Shown piece after piece: positions 18,634 through 26,806 of a DNA stretch of 64,000 bases. Source of the DNA: Pseudochelatococcus lubricantis (lineage in GTDB: Bacteria > Pseudomonadota > Alphaproteobacteria > Rhizobiales > Beijerinckiaceae); assembly GCF_011762225.1 (NCBI RefSeq), contig NZ_JAASQI010000003.1, positions 372,001 to 436,000 of the forward strand, given 5' to 3'. The number at the start of each line of letters is the position of its first letter. Position 1 is the stretch's first letter. The notes under the pieces are model-generated. The model had not been told where the DNA came from. It searched no databases and was given only the letters and a program-made list of their open reading frames with translations. Made by a program: the position numbers and the translations under genes.

Positions 18634-19391
18634 GATTCTCTCCCGCCGGAGCGGCCTAGACGCAGCAGCACGGTCGCAACTGTCGCTGCCAGAACCGTTG
18701 CGGCGAGAATCGCGACGCTGGGATCGATCCTGCCGACGCTCACAGCGGTGGCGGCGACGGCGACCGCGATGGTGAGCGTTTCGAGCTTGCGGTTGCGGCT
18801 CGCGAACCAGATCATCATCAGCAGGCCGATGAACATGGTGACAAGGCTGAAGCCGAGGCCACTGGTGAGGGCAGGCGGCAGCGACGAGGCCAGCAACGCG
18901 CCGGCGATGTTGGCGACAATCCAGTTGATCCACGCCGAAAGGTTGAGGCCCAGCAGCCAGGCGAAGGGCAGCGCGCCGTGACGCCGGCCGTACTGGGCCG
19001 CCACGCCGAAGGTTTCGTCCGTCAGCAGCGCGCCGCCGATGACCTTCTCGAAGGTCCGCGCGTTGCCGAAATAGATCGCCATGGCGCTGCTCATCAGCAG
19101 ATAGCGCATGTTGACCAGCAGCACGGCCAGCACGATCGGCAGCATGCCGTCGCCGGTGCCGTGCATCGAATAGAACAGAAACTGGGCCGAACCGGCATAG
19201 AGCAGGCCGGCCAGCGCACAGATCTCCCCGAGCGAAAAGCCCGCGAGCGTGCCGATCGCGCCGGCGGCAAAGCCGATGCTCCAGTAGCCCAGAACCGTCG
19301 GCCCACAGGCGACAACGCCTTTGCGGAACAGGGCGGCGGCACTATATTTTTCGTTTCCGACGTCATATGTCGAACTGTTTTGCGTAACCAT
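18630..19391 (-). CDS. azlC: AzlC-type branched-chain amino acid exporter large subunit
   Basis: Polytopic inner-membrane protein of the AzlC family. Landmarks are GVVACGPTVLGYWSIGFAAG, LYAGSAQFLFYSM and LLTDETFGVAAQYGRR. The ATG at 19391 is preferred (MVTQNSSTYDVG); a TTG at 19400 would add three residues. The product is 253 residues with about seven membrane segments. It is divergent from an AraC-family regulator, the common arrangement for azlCD, which suggests that regulator controls it. Confidence 0.87.
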   Translation of the reverse strand: MVTQNSSTYDVGNEKYSAAALFRKGVVACGPTVLGYWSIGFAAGAIGTLAGFSLGEICALAGLLYAGSAQFLFYSMHGTGDGMLPIVLAVLLVNMRYLLMSSAMAIYFGNARTFEKVIGGALLTDETFGVAAQYGRRHGALPFAWLLGLNLSAWINWIVANIAGALLASSLPPALTSGLGFSLVTMFIGLLMMIWFASRNRKLETLTIAVAVAATAVSVGRIDPSVAILAATVLAATVATVLLRLGRSGGRES

Positions 19392-19501
19392 GCTTCCCAA
19401 CCTCGCGCGGAGAGCGTTTGTTACCGCGCCAACAATTCAGGAATATTGGAAAATCCTGCGCCTGCACGGCGCGGCGGACATGAGGCCTATTCGGAAAAGG
19501 C

Positions 19502-20332
19502 ATGATGGGACGAAACGACATGCGGCTGTGGCGCGATTCGAGCCTCTTCGGCGGGCTCGAACTCCTGCGCGCTTCGTGTTTCGACCATCGCTATTCGCCT
19601 CATTTCCATGACGAGTTCGTGGTCGCCGCTTTCAGGCGCGGCGCACAGCGGCATCGGGTGGCGCGGCACGAGGGCGTCGCCCACGCGGGTACGGTGATGA
19701 TCATCCATCCCGGTGAGGTACATAGCGCCGAGGCGGCGGAGCGGAACGGCATCTGGGAGCACTGTGCCTTCTATCCCTCCACGGATACGATGGAAACGAT
19801 CGCCGCCGACATGCTGGGCGGTCGCGGCGCGCTGGATTTCGGGCGCGCGACTCTGCGAACCGAGCCCGGTCTCGCGCGCAGCCTGCTCGCCGCTCATCGC
19901 GTCGTCGAAGCGACGCCGGATGCGGTGGAGAAGCAGAGCGCGGTTTATGAGGCGCTCGCCTTGCTGATCCGGCGCTATGGCCAGCGGGCGGGCCGGGCCT
20001 CGCGCCCGCAGTCGCCCGCTGCGGACATGAGCCGCGCCGTCGCCTTCATGAACGACTGCCACGACCGCAGGCTGACGGTGGACGAAATCGCCCGGGTCGC
20101 GGGCCTCAGCGAATACCATTTCATGCGCGCGTTCCGGGCGCAGTCCGGCCTCACCGTCCACCGCTATCTGACGCAGGTGCGGCTCGGCCGTGCCAAGGCG
20201 CTGCTGGAACGCGGCGTGGGCCCGGCGGAGGCCGCCGTAGCCGTCGGCTTTTTCGACCAGAGCCATCTCACCAATCAGTTCCGCAACTGGTTCGGCGTGA
20301 CGCCCCGCGCCTTCGCGCTGGCGTGCTGCTAG
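19502..20332 (+). CDS. AraC-family transcriptional regulator
   Basis: Cytoplasmic DNA-binding regulator. The N-terminal 150 residues form a cupin-like effector domain (YSPHFHDEFVV, MIIHPGEVHSAEA). The C-terminal 100 residues hold the two AraC helix-turn-helix motifs (LTVDEIARVAGLSEYHFMRA and AEAAVAVGFFDQSHLTNQFR), ending FGVTPRAFALACC. The product is 276 residues, the usual size. It starts with two adjacent ATGs after GGAAAAGG. It is divergent from azlCD and likely regulates it, although effector and operator are unknown. Confidence 0.88.
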   Translation: MMGRNDMRLWRDSSLFGGLELLRASCFDHRYSPHFHDEFVVAAFRRGAQRHRVARHEGVAHAGTVMIIHPGEVHSAEAAERNGIWEHCAFYPSTDTMETIAADMLGGRGALDFGRATLRTEPGLARSLLAAHRVVEATPDAVEKQSAVYEALALLIRRYGQRAGRASRPQSPAADMSRAVAFMNDCHDRRLTVDEIARVAGLSEYHFMRAFRAQSGLTVHRYLTQVRLGRAKALLERGVGPAEAAVAVGFFDQSHLTNQFRNWFGVTPRAFALACC

Positions 20333-20411
20333 AGCGTATTCCGATCAGAATTCGCTCAAAATAAGGAATCTGGAATCTGTCCTGTTTCAACGTAAACAGG
20401 ACAGATTCCAG
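20333..20411. repeat. intergenic palindromic repeat (best-preserved hairpin)
   Basis: Begins at the araC-type stop codon with TAGAGCG and contains a perfect 18-bp inverted repeat (20370-20387 and 20394-20411) around the loop CAACGT; each arm includes AATCTGTCCTGTTT. It sits between two convergent genes, so a terminator role is plausible. The same element recurs at 35743-35846 in the opposite orientation and in weaker form at 15541 and 18241. Confidence 0.85.
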
Positions 20412-20419
20412 ATGTGAGG

Positions 20420-20857
20420 TTACGCCAAAGGCGGCAGGCGGCGCATGACAGGCTGCGTCTTGACGATGGCGGTGTTTGTCTCCGCCTTGTCCGCAATCCG
20501 GTCGAGGATCGCGTCGAGCTGTTCGATGGAGCGGACATGCAGGCGGGCGATGAAGCAATCGTCGCCGGTAACCTTGTCGCATTCGGTAACTTCCGGAACC
20601 TCCACGATGAGTTGCTGGACGACGTGCAGCTTGCCCGGCAGCGGCCGGATGCGCACGATGGCCTGCAGCGTGTAACCGATCCGGGCAGGATCCACCTCGA
20701 CGGTGAAGCCGCGAATGACGCCCTGCTCCTCAAGCCGCTTCAACCGTTCAGACGTACTTGGAGACGACAGGCCCACATGCCCGGCAAGGTCCTTGAGCGA
20801 CATGCGCGCATCGCTTGCCAGAAGCGCGATGATGCGGCGGTCCAGATCGTCCGGCAT
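20420..20857 (-). CDS. Lrp/AsnC-family transcriptional regulator
   Basis: A 145-residue regulator with an N-terminal winged helix-turn-helix (LDRRIIALLASDARMSLKDL, GLSSPSTSERLKRLEEQGVI) and a C-terminal RAM ligand-binding domain (LHVVQQLIVEVPEVTECDKV, TGDDCFIARLHV). Such proteins respond to amino acids. It is divergent from the EamA transporter gene 133 bases away, so it probably controls that exporter and itself. Confidence 0.9.
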   Translation of the reverse strand: MPDDLDRRIIALLASDARMSLKDLAGHVGLSSPSTSERLKRLEEQGVIRGFTVEVDPARIGYTLQAIVRIRPLPGKLHVVQQLIVEVPEVTECDKVTGDDCFIARLHVRSIEQLDAILDRIADKAETNTAIVKTQPVMRRLPPLA

Positions 20858-20903
20858 TTCGTTCTCTCAGGCAACGTCCGCGTGCAGCCTAACAAGATTA
20901 GGA

Positions 20904-20919
20904 GTGATGACCATATCAC
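20904..20919. promoter_or_regulatory. possible Lrp-type operator
   Basis: Inverted repeat GTGAT-GACCAT-ATCAC lying between the divergent lrp-like and eamA genes. Short arms mean it could be chance; its position is what makes it a candidate. Confidence 0.3.
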
Positions 20920-20990
20920 CTTTCCCTGCATATAGATACCGGCCGTTTTGCCCGTTATAGTGAGGTATGTATCGGGAGGGAGCGGCAGCG

Positions 20991-21938
20991 ATGAACGAGA
21001 AGATGCGCGGCACGGTGGAAATGACCGCCGCCATGGTAATTTCGGGGACCATCGGCCTGTTCGTCGTCCTTTCCGGCCAGCCGGTCGCGGATGTGGTGTT
21101 CTGGCGCTGTGTTTTCGCCGCCGCGACCTTGCTGGCGATCTGCGCGGGCATGGGGCTGTTCCGGCCGGGCACCATGTCCGGGCGCCAGATCGGCCTTGCC
21201 GTCCTCGGCGGTATCGCGATCGTGACCAACTGGCTGTTGCTGTTCGCCGCCTTTCCCCGTGCCTCAATCTCCATCGCGACGGCCGTCTACAACACGCAAC
21301 CCTTCATGCTGGTGACGATGGGGGCGCTGTTCCTTTCCGAGCGGCTGACGCTATCCGGGCTTCTCTGGCTCGCGGTCGCCTTCTGCGGGATGCTGGCGAT
21401 CGTCTGGGCGAAACCCGGCGCCGGCTATGGCGGAGAGGATTATCTCACCGGCATCCTCTTCTCGCTGGGCGCCGCCTTCTGCTATGCGCTGGCCGCGGTC
21501 ATCATCAGAAAGCTCCGCGGCATTCCCCCGCATCTGATTGCGCTCATTCAGGTGTCGGTCGGCATCCTGATGCTTGCTCCTTTCGCCAGCTTTTCGCCCC
21601 TGCCCGCCGATCCCGCGGCGTGGGCGTTCCTGATCGCGCTCGGCGTGGTCCATACGGGCCTGATGTACATCCTGCTCTACGGGGCGATCCAGAAGTTGCC
21701 GACCAACCTCACCGGAGCGCTGTCCTTCATCTATCCGGTCATGGCGATCGTCGTCGATTTCCTCGCCTTCGGCCATCGTCTGCATCCGCTGCAACTGGCC
21801 GGCGCCACGGCCATCCTGCTCTCCGCTGCCGGTACCACGCTCGGATGGTCCCTCGACTGGCGCAGCCGCAGAGGCGTGGCGGCCGTTTCGCGCGAATCCC
21901 GAAACCGGCGGTTGACATCGCGGGCGAACCGGCAGTAG
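20991..21938 (+). CDS. EamA/DMT-family transporter
   Basis: Inner-membrane drug/metabolite-type transporter with about ten membrane segments and two EamA repeats (VVFWRCVFAAATLLAICAGM in the first; FCYALAAVIIRKL onward in the second). The ATG at 20991 is chosen because GGGAGGGAG precedes it; the ATG at 20967 lacks such spacing. The product is 315 residues. An amino acid or aromatic metabolite export role fits the neighbouring Lrp regulator and the tyrA genes downstream, but the substrate cannot be read from the sequence. Confidence 0.85.
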   Translation: MNEKMRGTVEMTAAMVISGTIGLFVVLSGQPVADVVFWRCVFAAATLLAICAGMGLFRPGTMSGRQIGLAVLGGIAIVTNWLLLFAAFPRASISIATAVYNTQPFMLVTMGALFLSERLTLSGLLWLAVAFCGMLAIVWAKPGAGYGGEDYLTGILFSLGAAFCYALAAVIIRKLRGIPPHLIALIQVSVGILMLAPFASFSPLPADPAAWAFLIALGVVHTGLMYILLYGAIQKLPTNLTGALSFIYPVMAIVVDFLAFGHRLHPLQLAGATAILLSAAGTTLGWSLDWRSRRGVAAVSRESRNRRLTSRANRQ

Positions 21939-21946
21939 GTGAACGC

Positions 21947-21994
21947 ATGAACAAGGCCCGCAACAACACCGTCTATTACGTGCCGCACAGGTAG
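21947..21994 (+). CDS. leader peptide with Tyr-Tyr control codons (tyrA leader)
   Basis: A 15-codon open frame, MNKARNNTVYYVPHR, starting 8 bases after the eamA-type stop. Its ATG is preceded by TAGGTGA, a good match to the ribosome binding consensus at the right distance. Two adjacent tyrosine codons (TAT TAC, 21974-21979) fall near its end. It is followed by four overlapping RNA hairpins and then by a gene for tyrosine biosynthesis. The combination is that of an attenuator leader peptide. There is no direct evidence of translation in the sequence beyond the ribosome binding site and frame. Confidence 0.65.
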   Translation: MNKARNNTVYYVPHR

Positions 21995-22081
21995 CGGCGG
22001 GAAGGCTTGTTCACTTTTCCAACCGCTGTTCAGGCCAGCGGTTGGACGAGACGACCTCTGGCGTGCATCTCCAGGAGGTCG
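21993..22081 (+). promoter_or_regulatory. candidate tyrosine-responsive translational attenuator of tyrA
   Basis: Five RNA strands pair in mutually exclusive ways. 0:1 is AGCGG-c-GGGAA (21993-22003) with TTTCC-aa-CCGCT (22016-22027). 1:2 is a perfect 9-bp stem, CAACCGCTG (22020-22028) with CAGCGGTTG (22036-22044). 2:3 is GCCAG-c-GGTTG (22034-22044) with CGACC-t-CTGGC (22052-22062). 3:4 is GACCTC-TGG (22053-22061) with CCA-g-GAGGTC (22071-22080). Strand 4 contains the tyrA ribosome binding site AGGAGG (22073-22078). Strand 0 begins inside the leader stop codon. No T-run follows 3:4, so control would be of translation, not termination. Pairings are read from the sequence; the switching is inferred. 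Confidence 0.65.
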
Positions 22082-22085
22082 CTTC

Positions 22086-22940
22086 ATGCACCCGTCGCAG
22101 TTCGCAGTTCTCCCGGCCCTGGGTCTGATCGGTTTCGGGGCGTTCGGCCGCCTCATGGCCGAGCATCTGCATCCGTATTTCCGCCTGCGCTGCCACGATC
22201 CCAGATACAGTCCCGGCGACCGGATGGCGGGCGACATCGGGCGCTTCGTGGGGCTCGCGGAAGCCGCCCGCTGTCCCTTCGTCGTGCTCGCCGTTCCCGT
22301 CGCCGCCCTCGCGGAGGCTGTCGAGGGCATCGCCCCGCATCTGTCGCGGGGAACGCTGGTGCTCGACGTGGGATCCGTCAAGACGCTTCCCGCTCGCATC
22401 ATGGCGAAGGGATTGCCCGATCATGTCGCCATCGTCGGGACGCATCCGCTTTTCGGGCCGCAGAGTGCGAGGAACGGCATCGCCGGCCTCAAGGTTGCCG
22501 TGTGTCCCGTTCGCGGCCACCGCGGTGGCGGCGTATACGCCTTCCTGCGCAAGCGGCTTGGCCTCGAAGTGATCGTGACCACGCCGGAAGCGCACGACCG
22601 CGAGGCAGCCACCGTGCAAGGGCTGACGCACCTGATCGCGAAGGTGCTCGTGCAGATGGAGCCCCTGCCCTCCCGGATGACGACACGCAGCTTCGACCTG
22701 CTCATGGAGAGCATCGGTATGGTCCGCCACGATGCACCGGAAGTGTTCGACGCCATCGAGCGGCTGAATCCGTTCGTTCCGGAGGTGCGGGAGAGGTTCT
22801 TCAGACTGGCGGCAGCCCTCGACAGCGACATGGCGTACCGTGACATGGCGTACCGTGACATGGCGTCCGGCGAACTGGCGTCCGGCGAACTGGCGCAAGA
22901 GCGGCGCGGAGCGCTCGAAACGCCGTCCGTTGCCGGGTGA
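22086..22940 (+). CDS. tyrA: prephenate/arogenate dehydrogenase (TyrA family)
   Basis: NAD(P)-dependent dehydrogenase of tyrosine biosynthesis, in the cytoplasm. The 284-residue protein has the N-terminal Rossmann motif LGLIGFGAFGRLMAEHL, VLDVGSVKT, and the TyrA signature VGTHPLFGPQSA near residues 117-128 with the conserved His. The rest is helical, with the motif THLIAKVL. It is the compact, single-domain form without an ACT or chorismate mutase domain; prephenate versus arogenate preference cannot be told. The C-terminal tail carries in-frame 15-base tandem repeats (22827-22895). The start at 22086 lies 7 bases after AGGAGG, which is sequestered in a hairpin. Confidence 0.83.
   Translation: MHPSQFAVLPALGLIGFGAFGRLMAEHLHPYFRLRCHDPRYSPGDRMAGDIGRFVGLAEAARCPFVVLAVPVAALAEAVEGIAPHLSRGTLVLDVGSVKTLPARIMAKGLPDHVAIVGTHPLFGPQSARNGIAGLKVAVCPVRGHRGGGVYAFLRKRLGLEVIVTTPEAHDREAATVQGLTHLIAKVLVQMEPLPSRMTTRSFDLLMESIGMVRHDAPEVFDAIERLNPFVPEVRERFFRLAAALDSDMAYRDMAYRDMASGELASGELAQERRGALETPSVAG
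22827..22895 (+). repeat. in-frame tandem repeats in the tyrA tail
   Basis: GACATGGCGTACCGT occurs twice in a row (22827, 22842) followed by its first nine bases, then TCCGGCGAACTGGCG occurs twice (22866, 22881). The units are multiples of three and encode DMAYR DMAYR DMA SGELA SGELA, probably a disordered, length-variable tail. Confidence 0.9.
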
Positions 22941-23037
22941 CGAAGCCCTCGACGGCAGATGCTCCCACGGTTCATAATTGGCGCAGCCGGGGCGGAACGT
23001 CCGATCCCGGACCTCAGGAACGACGAGAGGACAAGCC

Positions 23038-23358
23038 ATGACAGCTTCCCCCCTGCCTCTGAGGCCCGGGCAGGTCGCCGGGCTGGCAGAGACCTTGCCG
23101 CTGTGGCGGGTGACCGACGACGGCAAGGCTATCCGGCGTGAACTCAGGTTCCGCGATTTCAGGCAGGCCTTCGACCTCATGTCCGCGATCGCCGCCGCGG
23201 CCGACGAGCAGGATCATCATCCCGACTGGTCCAACAGCTACAACCGCGTCGCCATTCGCCTGACGACCCATGACGCGGGTGGCATCAGCGCGCGCGACAT
23301 CCGTCTGGCGGAAGCCATAGACGCCGCAGCCGCCAGTTTCGGCGCAAAACCCGCGTAG
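23038..23358 (+). CDS. phhB: 4a-hydroxytetrahydrobiopterin dehydratase (pterin carbinolamine dehydratase)
   Basis: Small enzyme that regenerates the pterin cofactor of aromatic amino acid hydroxylases. The 106-residue product starts at ATG 23038 after GAGAGGA. It has the family core DDGKAIRRELRFRDFRQAF and the active-site motif DEQDHHPDWSNSYNRVAIRL near residues 57-76, with the paired His residues. It lies 97 bases after tyrA. Both would support tyrosine supply, one from prephenate and one via phenylalanine hydroxylation, but no hydroxylase gene is in the window. Confidence 0.9.
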   Translation: MTASPLPLRPGQVAGLAETLPLWRVTDDGKAIRRELRFRDFRQAFDLMSAIAAAADEQDHHPDWSNSYNRVAIRLTTHDAGGISARDIRLAEAIDAAAASFGAKPA

Positions 23359-23371
23359 ATGCGGCCCGGTC

Positions 23372-25003
23372 TCAATGGGTATGGAACTGGTCCTTGAGCG
23401 GCGTGTCGTCGAAGGCGGGGACCACGTGGTACTCCAGCATGCGATGAACGCGCGGGCGTTCCTCGCCCCGGTGCAACGCCTGCAGGCGCTCGGCGACAGC
23501 GGCGTCGGCCTGCGTGCGGCGCATGTTGTGGCGCACGTAGTCCACCCACGTCGGCACGTGATAGCTTTCGGTCCAGACATCGGGATTTTCCAGATCGCGC
23601 AGCAGCGCCCATTGCTGCGCGCCGTCGCGCAGGCGGATACGGCGGCGGTCCGCCATGGCGGCCAGAAAATCCGGGACGTTGGAACGGTCGACCTCATAGT
23701 CGATCATCACCATGATGGGGCCGCTCTGGGGCTTCACTACAAGGCGCAGTTCGGGCTCGCGGAACTGGTTGAGGGGATTGAGATCGAGCGAGCCGAATTC
23801 GGCCAGCCCGAAACGCAGCCCCATCAGCGCGCCGGCGACCAGGACCACCGTGGCATAGAGCAGCGCCTGCGCCGGCCCGTAGAATTCGGCCACGGCACCC
23901 CAGACCCAACTACCGATGGCCATGCCGCCGAAGGTCGCCGTCTGATACAACGACAGCGACCTGCCCACGACCCAGCGCGGCGTCGACAGTTGCATGGACG
24001 TGTTGAACAGCGACAGCGCCAGCACCCAGCACGCGCCCGCCGGCAGCAGGAACAGGCAGCCAAGCCACACGGATTTGCTCAGCGCCAGCCCGACGACGCT
24101 CAGCGCGAACATCACGAAAGCCCAGCGCACGATATGCTCGGTGCTGAACCGCTCCCGCAGGCGCGCGTTCGCCAGCGCGCCGCCGATGGCACCCAGCCCG
24201 AAGCAGCCGAGCATCAGGCCATAGGTCAGCGCACCGCCGCCGACGAGATCGCGCACCACCAGCGGCAGCAGCGCCAGCACCACGATGGCCGCGAAGCCGA
24301 AGACGAGGCCGCGTGCCATGACACGCAGCAGGTTGGGCGTCATCAGCACATAGCGCATGCCCGCCCCGATGGCGCTGACGAACTCCTCGCGCGGCAGGGT
24401 ATCGGGGGTTTCCCGGTGTTTCCAGCGCGCCAGCGCCGCGATCAGCGGCAAATAGCTGCAGGCATTGATGGCGAAGGCGAAGGCGCCGCCGGCCACGGCA
24501 ACGATCACGCCGCCGACAGCCGGGCCGACACTGCGCATCAGGTTGAAGCCCATGCTGTTCAGTGCGACGGCGGACGGCAGGTCGGCGCGCGGTACGAGAT
24601 CGCCCATGGAAGCCTGCCACGAGGGATTGTGCAGCGCCGTGCCGCAACCGATGAGAAAGGTGAAGGTCAGCAGCAGCCACGGTGTCAACAATCCGCTGAA
24701 CGCACAGACCGCGAGCGCGATCGACACTGCCATCATCGTGGCCTGGGCGATGAGCATGATGCGCCGCCGGTCGAAGCTGTCCGCAAGCGCGCCGCCTACC
24801 AGCGAAAACAGCATGATCGGCAGCGTCGTCGACGCCTGCACGAGCGCCACCATGCTGCTGGAGTCGGAGATCATCGTCATGACCCAGCCCGCCCCGACGG
24901 CCTGGATGAGCCCGCCGAGATTGGACGCCAGCGTGGCCGTCCACAGATTCCGGAAATCGCCATGCCGAAACGGCGCCAATACCGATAACCTCGTCTGCAG
25001 CAT
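23372..25003 (-). CDS. MFS transporter, MFS_3/EntS-like, with soluble C-terminal domain
   Basis: Inner-membrane exporter. The start at 25003 gives MLQTRLSVLAPFRHGDFRNL, the usual N-terminus of the MFS_3 (transmembrane secretion effector) family. About 12 membrane segments fill residues 15-405, with the MFS loop GGALADSFDRRR. The last roughly 130 residues form a soluble domain (IMVMIDYEVDRSNVPDFLAA, RDGAQQWALLRDLENPDVWT, ESYHVPTWVDYVRH) resembling the ferredoxin-like antibiotic-biosynthesis monooxygenase fold, a known appendage in this family. The product is 543 residues. The substrate is unknown. Confidence 0.82.
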   Translation of the reverse strand: MLQTRLSVLAPFRHGDFRNLWTATLASNLGGLIQAVGAGWVMTMISDSSSMVALVQASTTLPIMLFSLVGGALADSFDRRRIMLIAQATMMAVSIALAVCAFSGLLTPWLLLTFTFLIGCGTALHNPSWQASMGDLVPRADLPSAVALNSMGFNLMRSVGPAVGGVIVAVAGGAFAFAINACSYLPLIAALARWKHRETPDTLPREEFVSAIGAGMRYVLMTPNLLRVMARGLVFGFAAIVVLALLPLVVRDLVGGGALTYGLMLGCFGLGAIGGALANARLRERFSTEHIVRWAFVMFALSVVGLALSKSVWLGCLFLLPAGACWVLALSLFNTSMQLSTPRWVVGRSLSLYQTATFGGMAIGSWVWGAVAEFYGPAQALLYATVVLVAGALMGLRFGLAEFGSLDLNPLNQFREPELRLVVKPQSGPIMVMIDYEVDRSNVPDFLAAMADRRRIRLRDGAQQWALLRDLENPDVWTESYHVPTWVDYVRHNMRRTQADAAVAERLQALHRGEERPRVHRMLEYHVVPAFDDTPLKDQFHTH

Positions 25004-25466
25004 GTCGTCCCCGTATTCTTGTTTGCAGCGGCGCTGGCACACCGGATGTCGCCCGGCCGGGCGCGGATGGGACAATGCGCAAACGAAAGGCCGCGCGCAA
25101 GATGGAGATACCCGCCCGCGCCATGCACAGGGAGACGGGCTCCCCGTAACTGTCTGACAGCACTTCCGGTTACGGCATCTGTGACGAAACGGCGACGGAC
25201 AGCAGACGGCCCCTATAGAATCGTTTTCCGAAAAGGCCGGTGCAGGAAGCCTTATGTTTCTCTATGCCTTTGTTTTCGAACAATATTTATCAAATAAACA
25301 GAGTCCTATCTATTTTGAAACAGCAGTATTGCGTCATTCCGCCGCGGATACCGAGCGACTGGAAGCAATATGTCGCAGGAGGTTAAAGCGGTGTTTTTTG
25401 ACCTAACGCAATTCCCCGGCAGCAGAATAAATTTATTTTATAATAATTCAATTGGGGAGAGCTATC
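25004..25466. other. non-coding stretch between the MFS gene and the peroxidase gene
   Basis: This 463-base gap holds the upstream regions of two divergent genes. Bases 25240-25460 are strikingly AT-rich for this genome. A weak match to an FNR-type half-palindrome (TTGAC-CTAA-CGCAA, 25398-25411) is present but too poor to call. I see no gene, tRNA or repeat here. Confidence 0.5.
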
Positions 25467-26534
25467 ATGCGCACCCGTATAGTATTTTTGCTGTCTTTCA
25501 CTTTCCTGACCGGCGTTCCCGCATTTGCTGAGGAGCCCATCGTGGAAGACGAGCTGCGCGCCACGGCGCAGAGCCTGTTCCAGCCCATTCCGACGGCCGA
25601 GGAAGTGATTGCGGCGCGCAAGGTCAGCAAGGATCAGATACAGCTCGGCCAGTGGCTGTTCTTCGAGCCGCGTCTGTCGTCGAGCCAGATCATCACGTGC
25701 AACACCTGCCATAGCGTGGGCACCGGCGGCGCGGACAACATTCCGACCTCGATCGGCCATGGCTGGCAGGCCGGCCCACGCAATTCGCCCACGGTGCTCA
25801 ACGCGGTCTTCAACGTCGCCCAGTTCTGGGACGGCCGCGCCGACGACCTGGCCGCCCAGGCCAAGGGGCCGGTGCAGGCCAGCGTGGAGATGAACAACAC
25901 GCCCGGCAAGGTGGAAACCGCGCTGAAGAGTATCCCGGAATATGGAGAGCTGTTCAGGAAAGCCTTCCCCGGGCAGGATGAGCCGGTAACCTTCGACAAC
26001 ATGGCCCGCGCCCTTGAGGCGTTCGAGGTCACGCTGGTCACGCCCAATTCGCGCTTCGACCGGTTTCTCAAGGGTGAATCCTCGCTCGACGCGCAGGAGA
26101 TGGCTGGCCTCGACCTGTTCATCAACAAGGGCTGTGTCTCCTGCCACGGTGGCCAGAACATTGGCGGGGAAGGCTACTTCCCGTTCGGCGTCGTGGAGAA
26201 ACCCGGCGGCAACATCCTGCCCGCCGGCGACAAGGGCCGCTTCGCGGTGACCGAGACGGCGACGGACGAATATGTCTTCCGCGCCGGTCCGCTGCGCAAC
26301 ATCGCGCTCACCGCGCCCTATTTCCACAGCGGCCAGGTGTGGGATCTCGAACAGGCCGTGGCCATCATGGGCGTCAGCCAGCTCGGCGAGGAGTTGAACG
26401 ACACCGAGGTCAAGGCGATCACCGCCTTCCTGCGCACCCTGACCGGCGAGCAGCCGCAAGTTCTCTATCCGACATTGCCGCCGAGCACGCAGGACACGCC
26501 GCGCCCCATCCAACCGGCCAGCCGCCCGGGCTGA
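25467..26534 (+). CDS. ccpA: diheme cytochrome c peroxidase
   Basis: Periplasmic enzyme that reduces hydrogen peroxide with electrons from small c-type cytochromes. The start is ATG at 25467 after GGGGAGA; it gives a signal peptide MRTRIVFLLSFTFLTGVPAF with a cleavage site near AFAEE. Two heme c sites are visible, C78-N-T-C81-H82 and C223-V-S-C226-H227, each in the typical CcpA/MacA context (LFFEPRLSSSQIITCNTC; GLDLFINKGCVSC), plus FRAGPLRNIALTAPYFHSG near residues 275-293. The product is 355 residues. It is followed by a strong terminator, so it is monocistronic. Confidence 0.93.
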   Translation: MRTRIVFLLSFTFLTGVPAFAEEPIVEDELRATAQSLFQPIPTAEEVIAARKVSKDQIQLGQWLFFEPRLSSSQIITCNTCHSVGTGGADNIPTSIGHGWQAGPRNSPTVLNAVFNVAQFWDGRADDLAAQAKGPVQASVEMNNTPGKVETALKSIPEYGELFRKAFPGQDEPVTFDNMARALEAFEVTLVTPNSRFDRFLKGESSLDAQEMAGLDLFINKGCVSCHGGQNIGGEGYFPFGVVEKPGGNILPAGDKGRFAVTETATDEYVFRAGPLRNIALTAPYFHSGQVWDLEQAVAIMGVSQLGEELNDTEVKAITAFLRTLTGEQPQVLYPTLPPSTQDTPRPIQPASRPG

Positions 26535-26563
26535 GCCGCGCCGCACACAGAGCCGCCGTCAAG

Positions 26564-26592
26564 AACCCGCCGATGGTTTCGGCGGGTTTTTT
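26564..26592 (+). terminator. Rho-independent terminator after the peroxidase gene
   Basis: Stem AACCCGCCG / CGGCGGGTT around ATGGTTT, followed by TTTT, 30 bases downstream of the ccpA-type stop codon. It is the clearest intrinsic terminator in the window. Confidence 0.9.
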
Positions 26593-26806
26593 CGCGATCC
26601 GACGCTGCCACGGCGATTCCCGCCGGGGACCGGGCGCGCCAACCGCATGACGGCGCGTGGGGGAGAAGTTTGTGGCGGAGAAGTTTCATGCTTGCTCACG
26701 CCCGGCAGAAGCCATTGTCACAGACTTCCGGCCTCTGGCAGCTATGCTGCCGGTGAGAAACCTGACGGCGATGACGGATTCTCACCGAGCCGCAAAGGAA
26801 CGCGCG

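Noticed and set aside
21912-21941. Promoter for the tyrA leader (TTGACA at 21912-21917)
   Set aside because: The -35 match is perfect but the -10 region (TAGGTG) is poor, and such a promoter would start transcription at or inside the leader frame; read-through from the transporter gene is as likely.
23372-23760. Novel fusion of an MFS transporter with a monooxygenase-like domain
   Set aside because: The soluble C-terminal domain is a known feature of many MFS_3-family proteins, so it was annotated but not reported as new.
25398-25411. FNR/Anr-type site upstream of the cytochrome c peroxidase gene
   Set aside because: TTGAC-CTAA-CGCAA matches only about half of TTGAT-N4-ATCAA; too weak to claim oxygen control, although such control is common for this gene.
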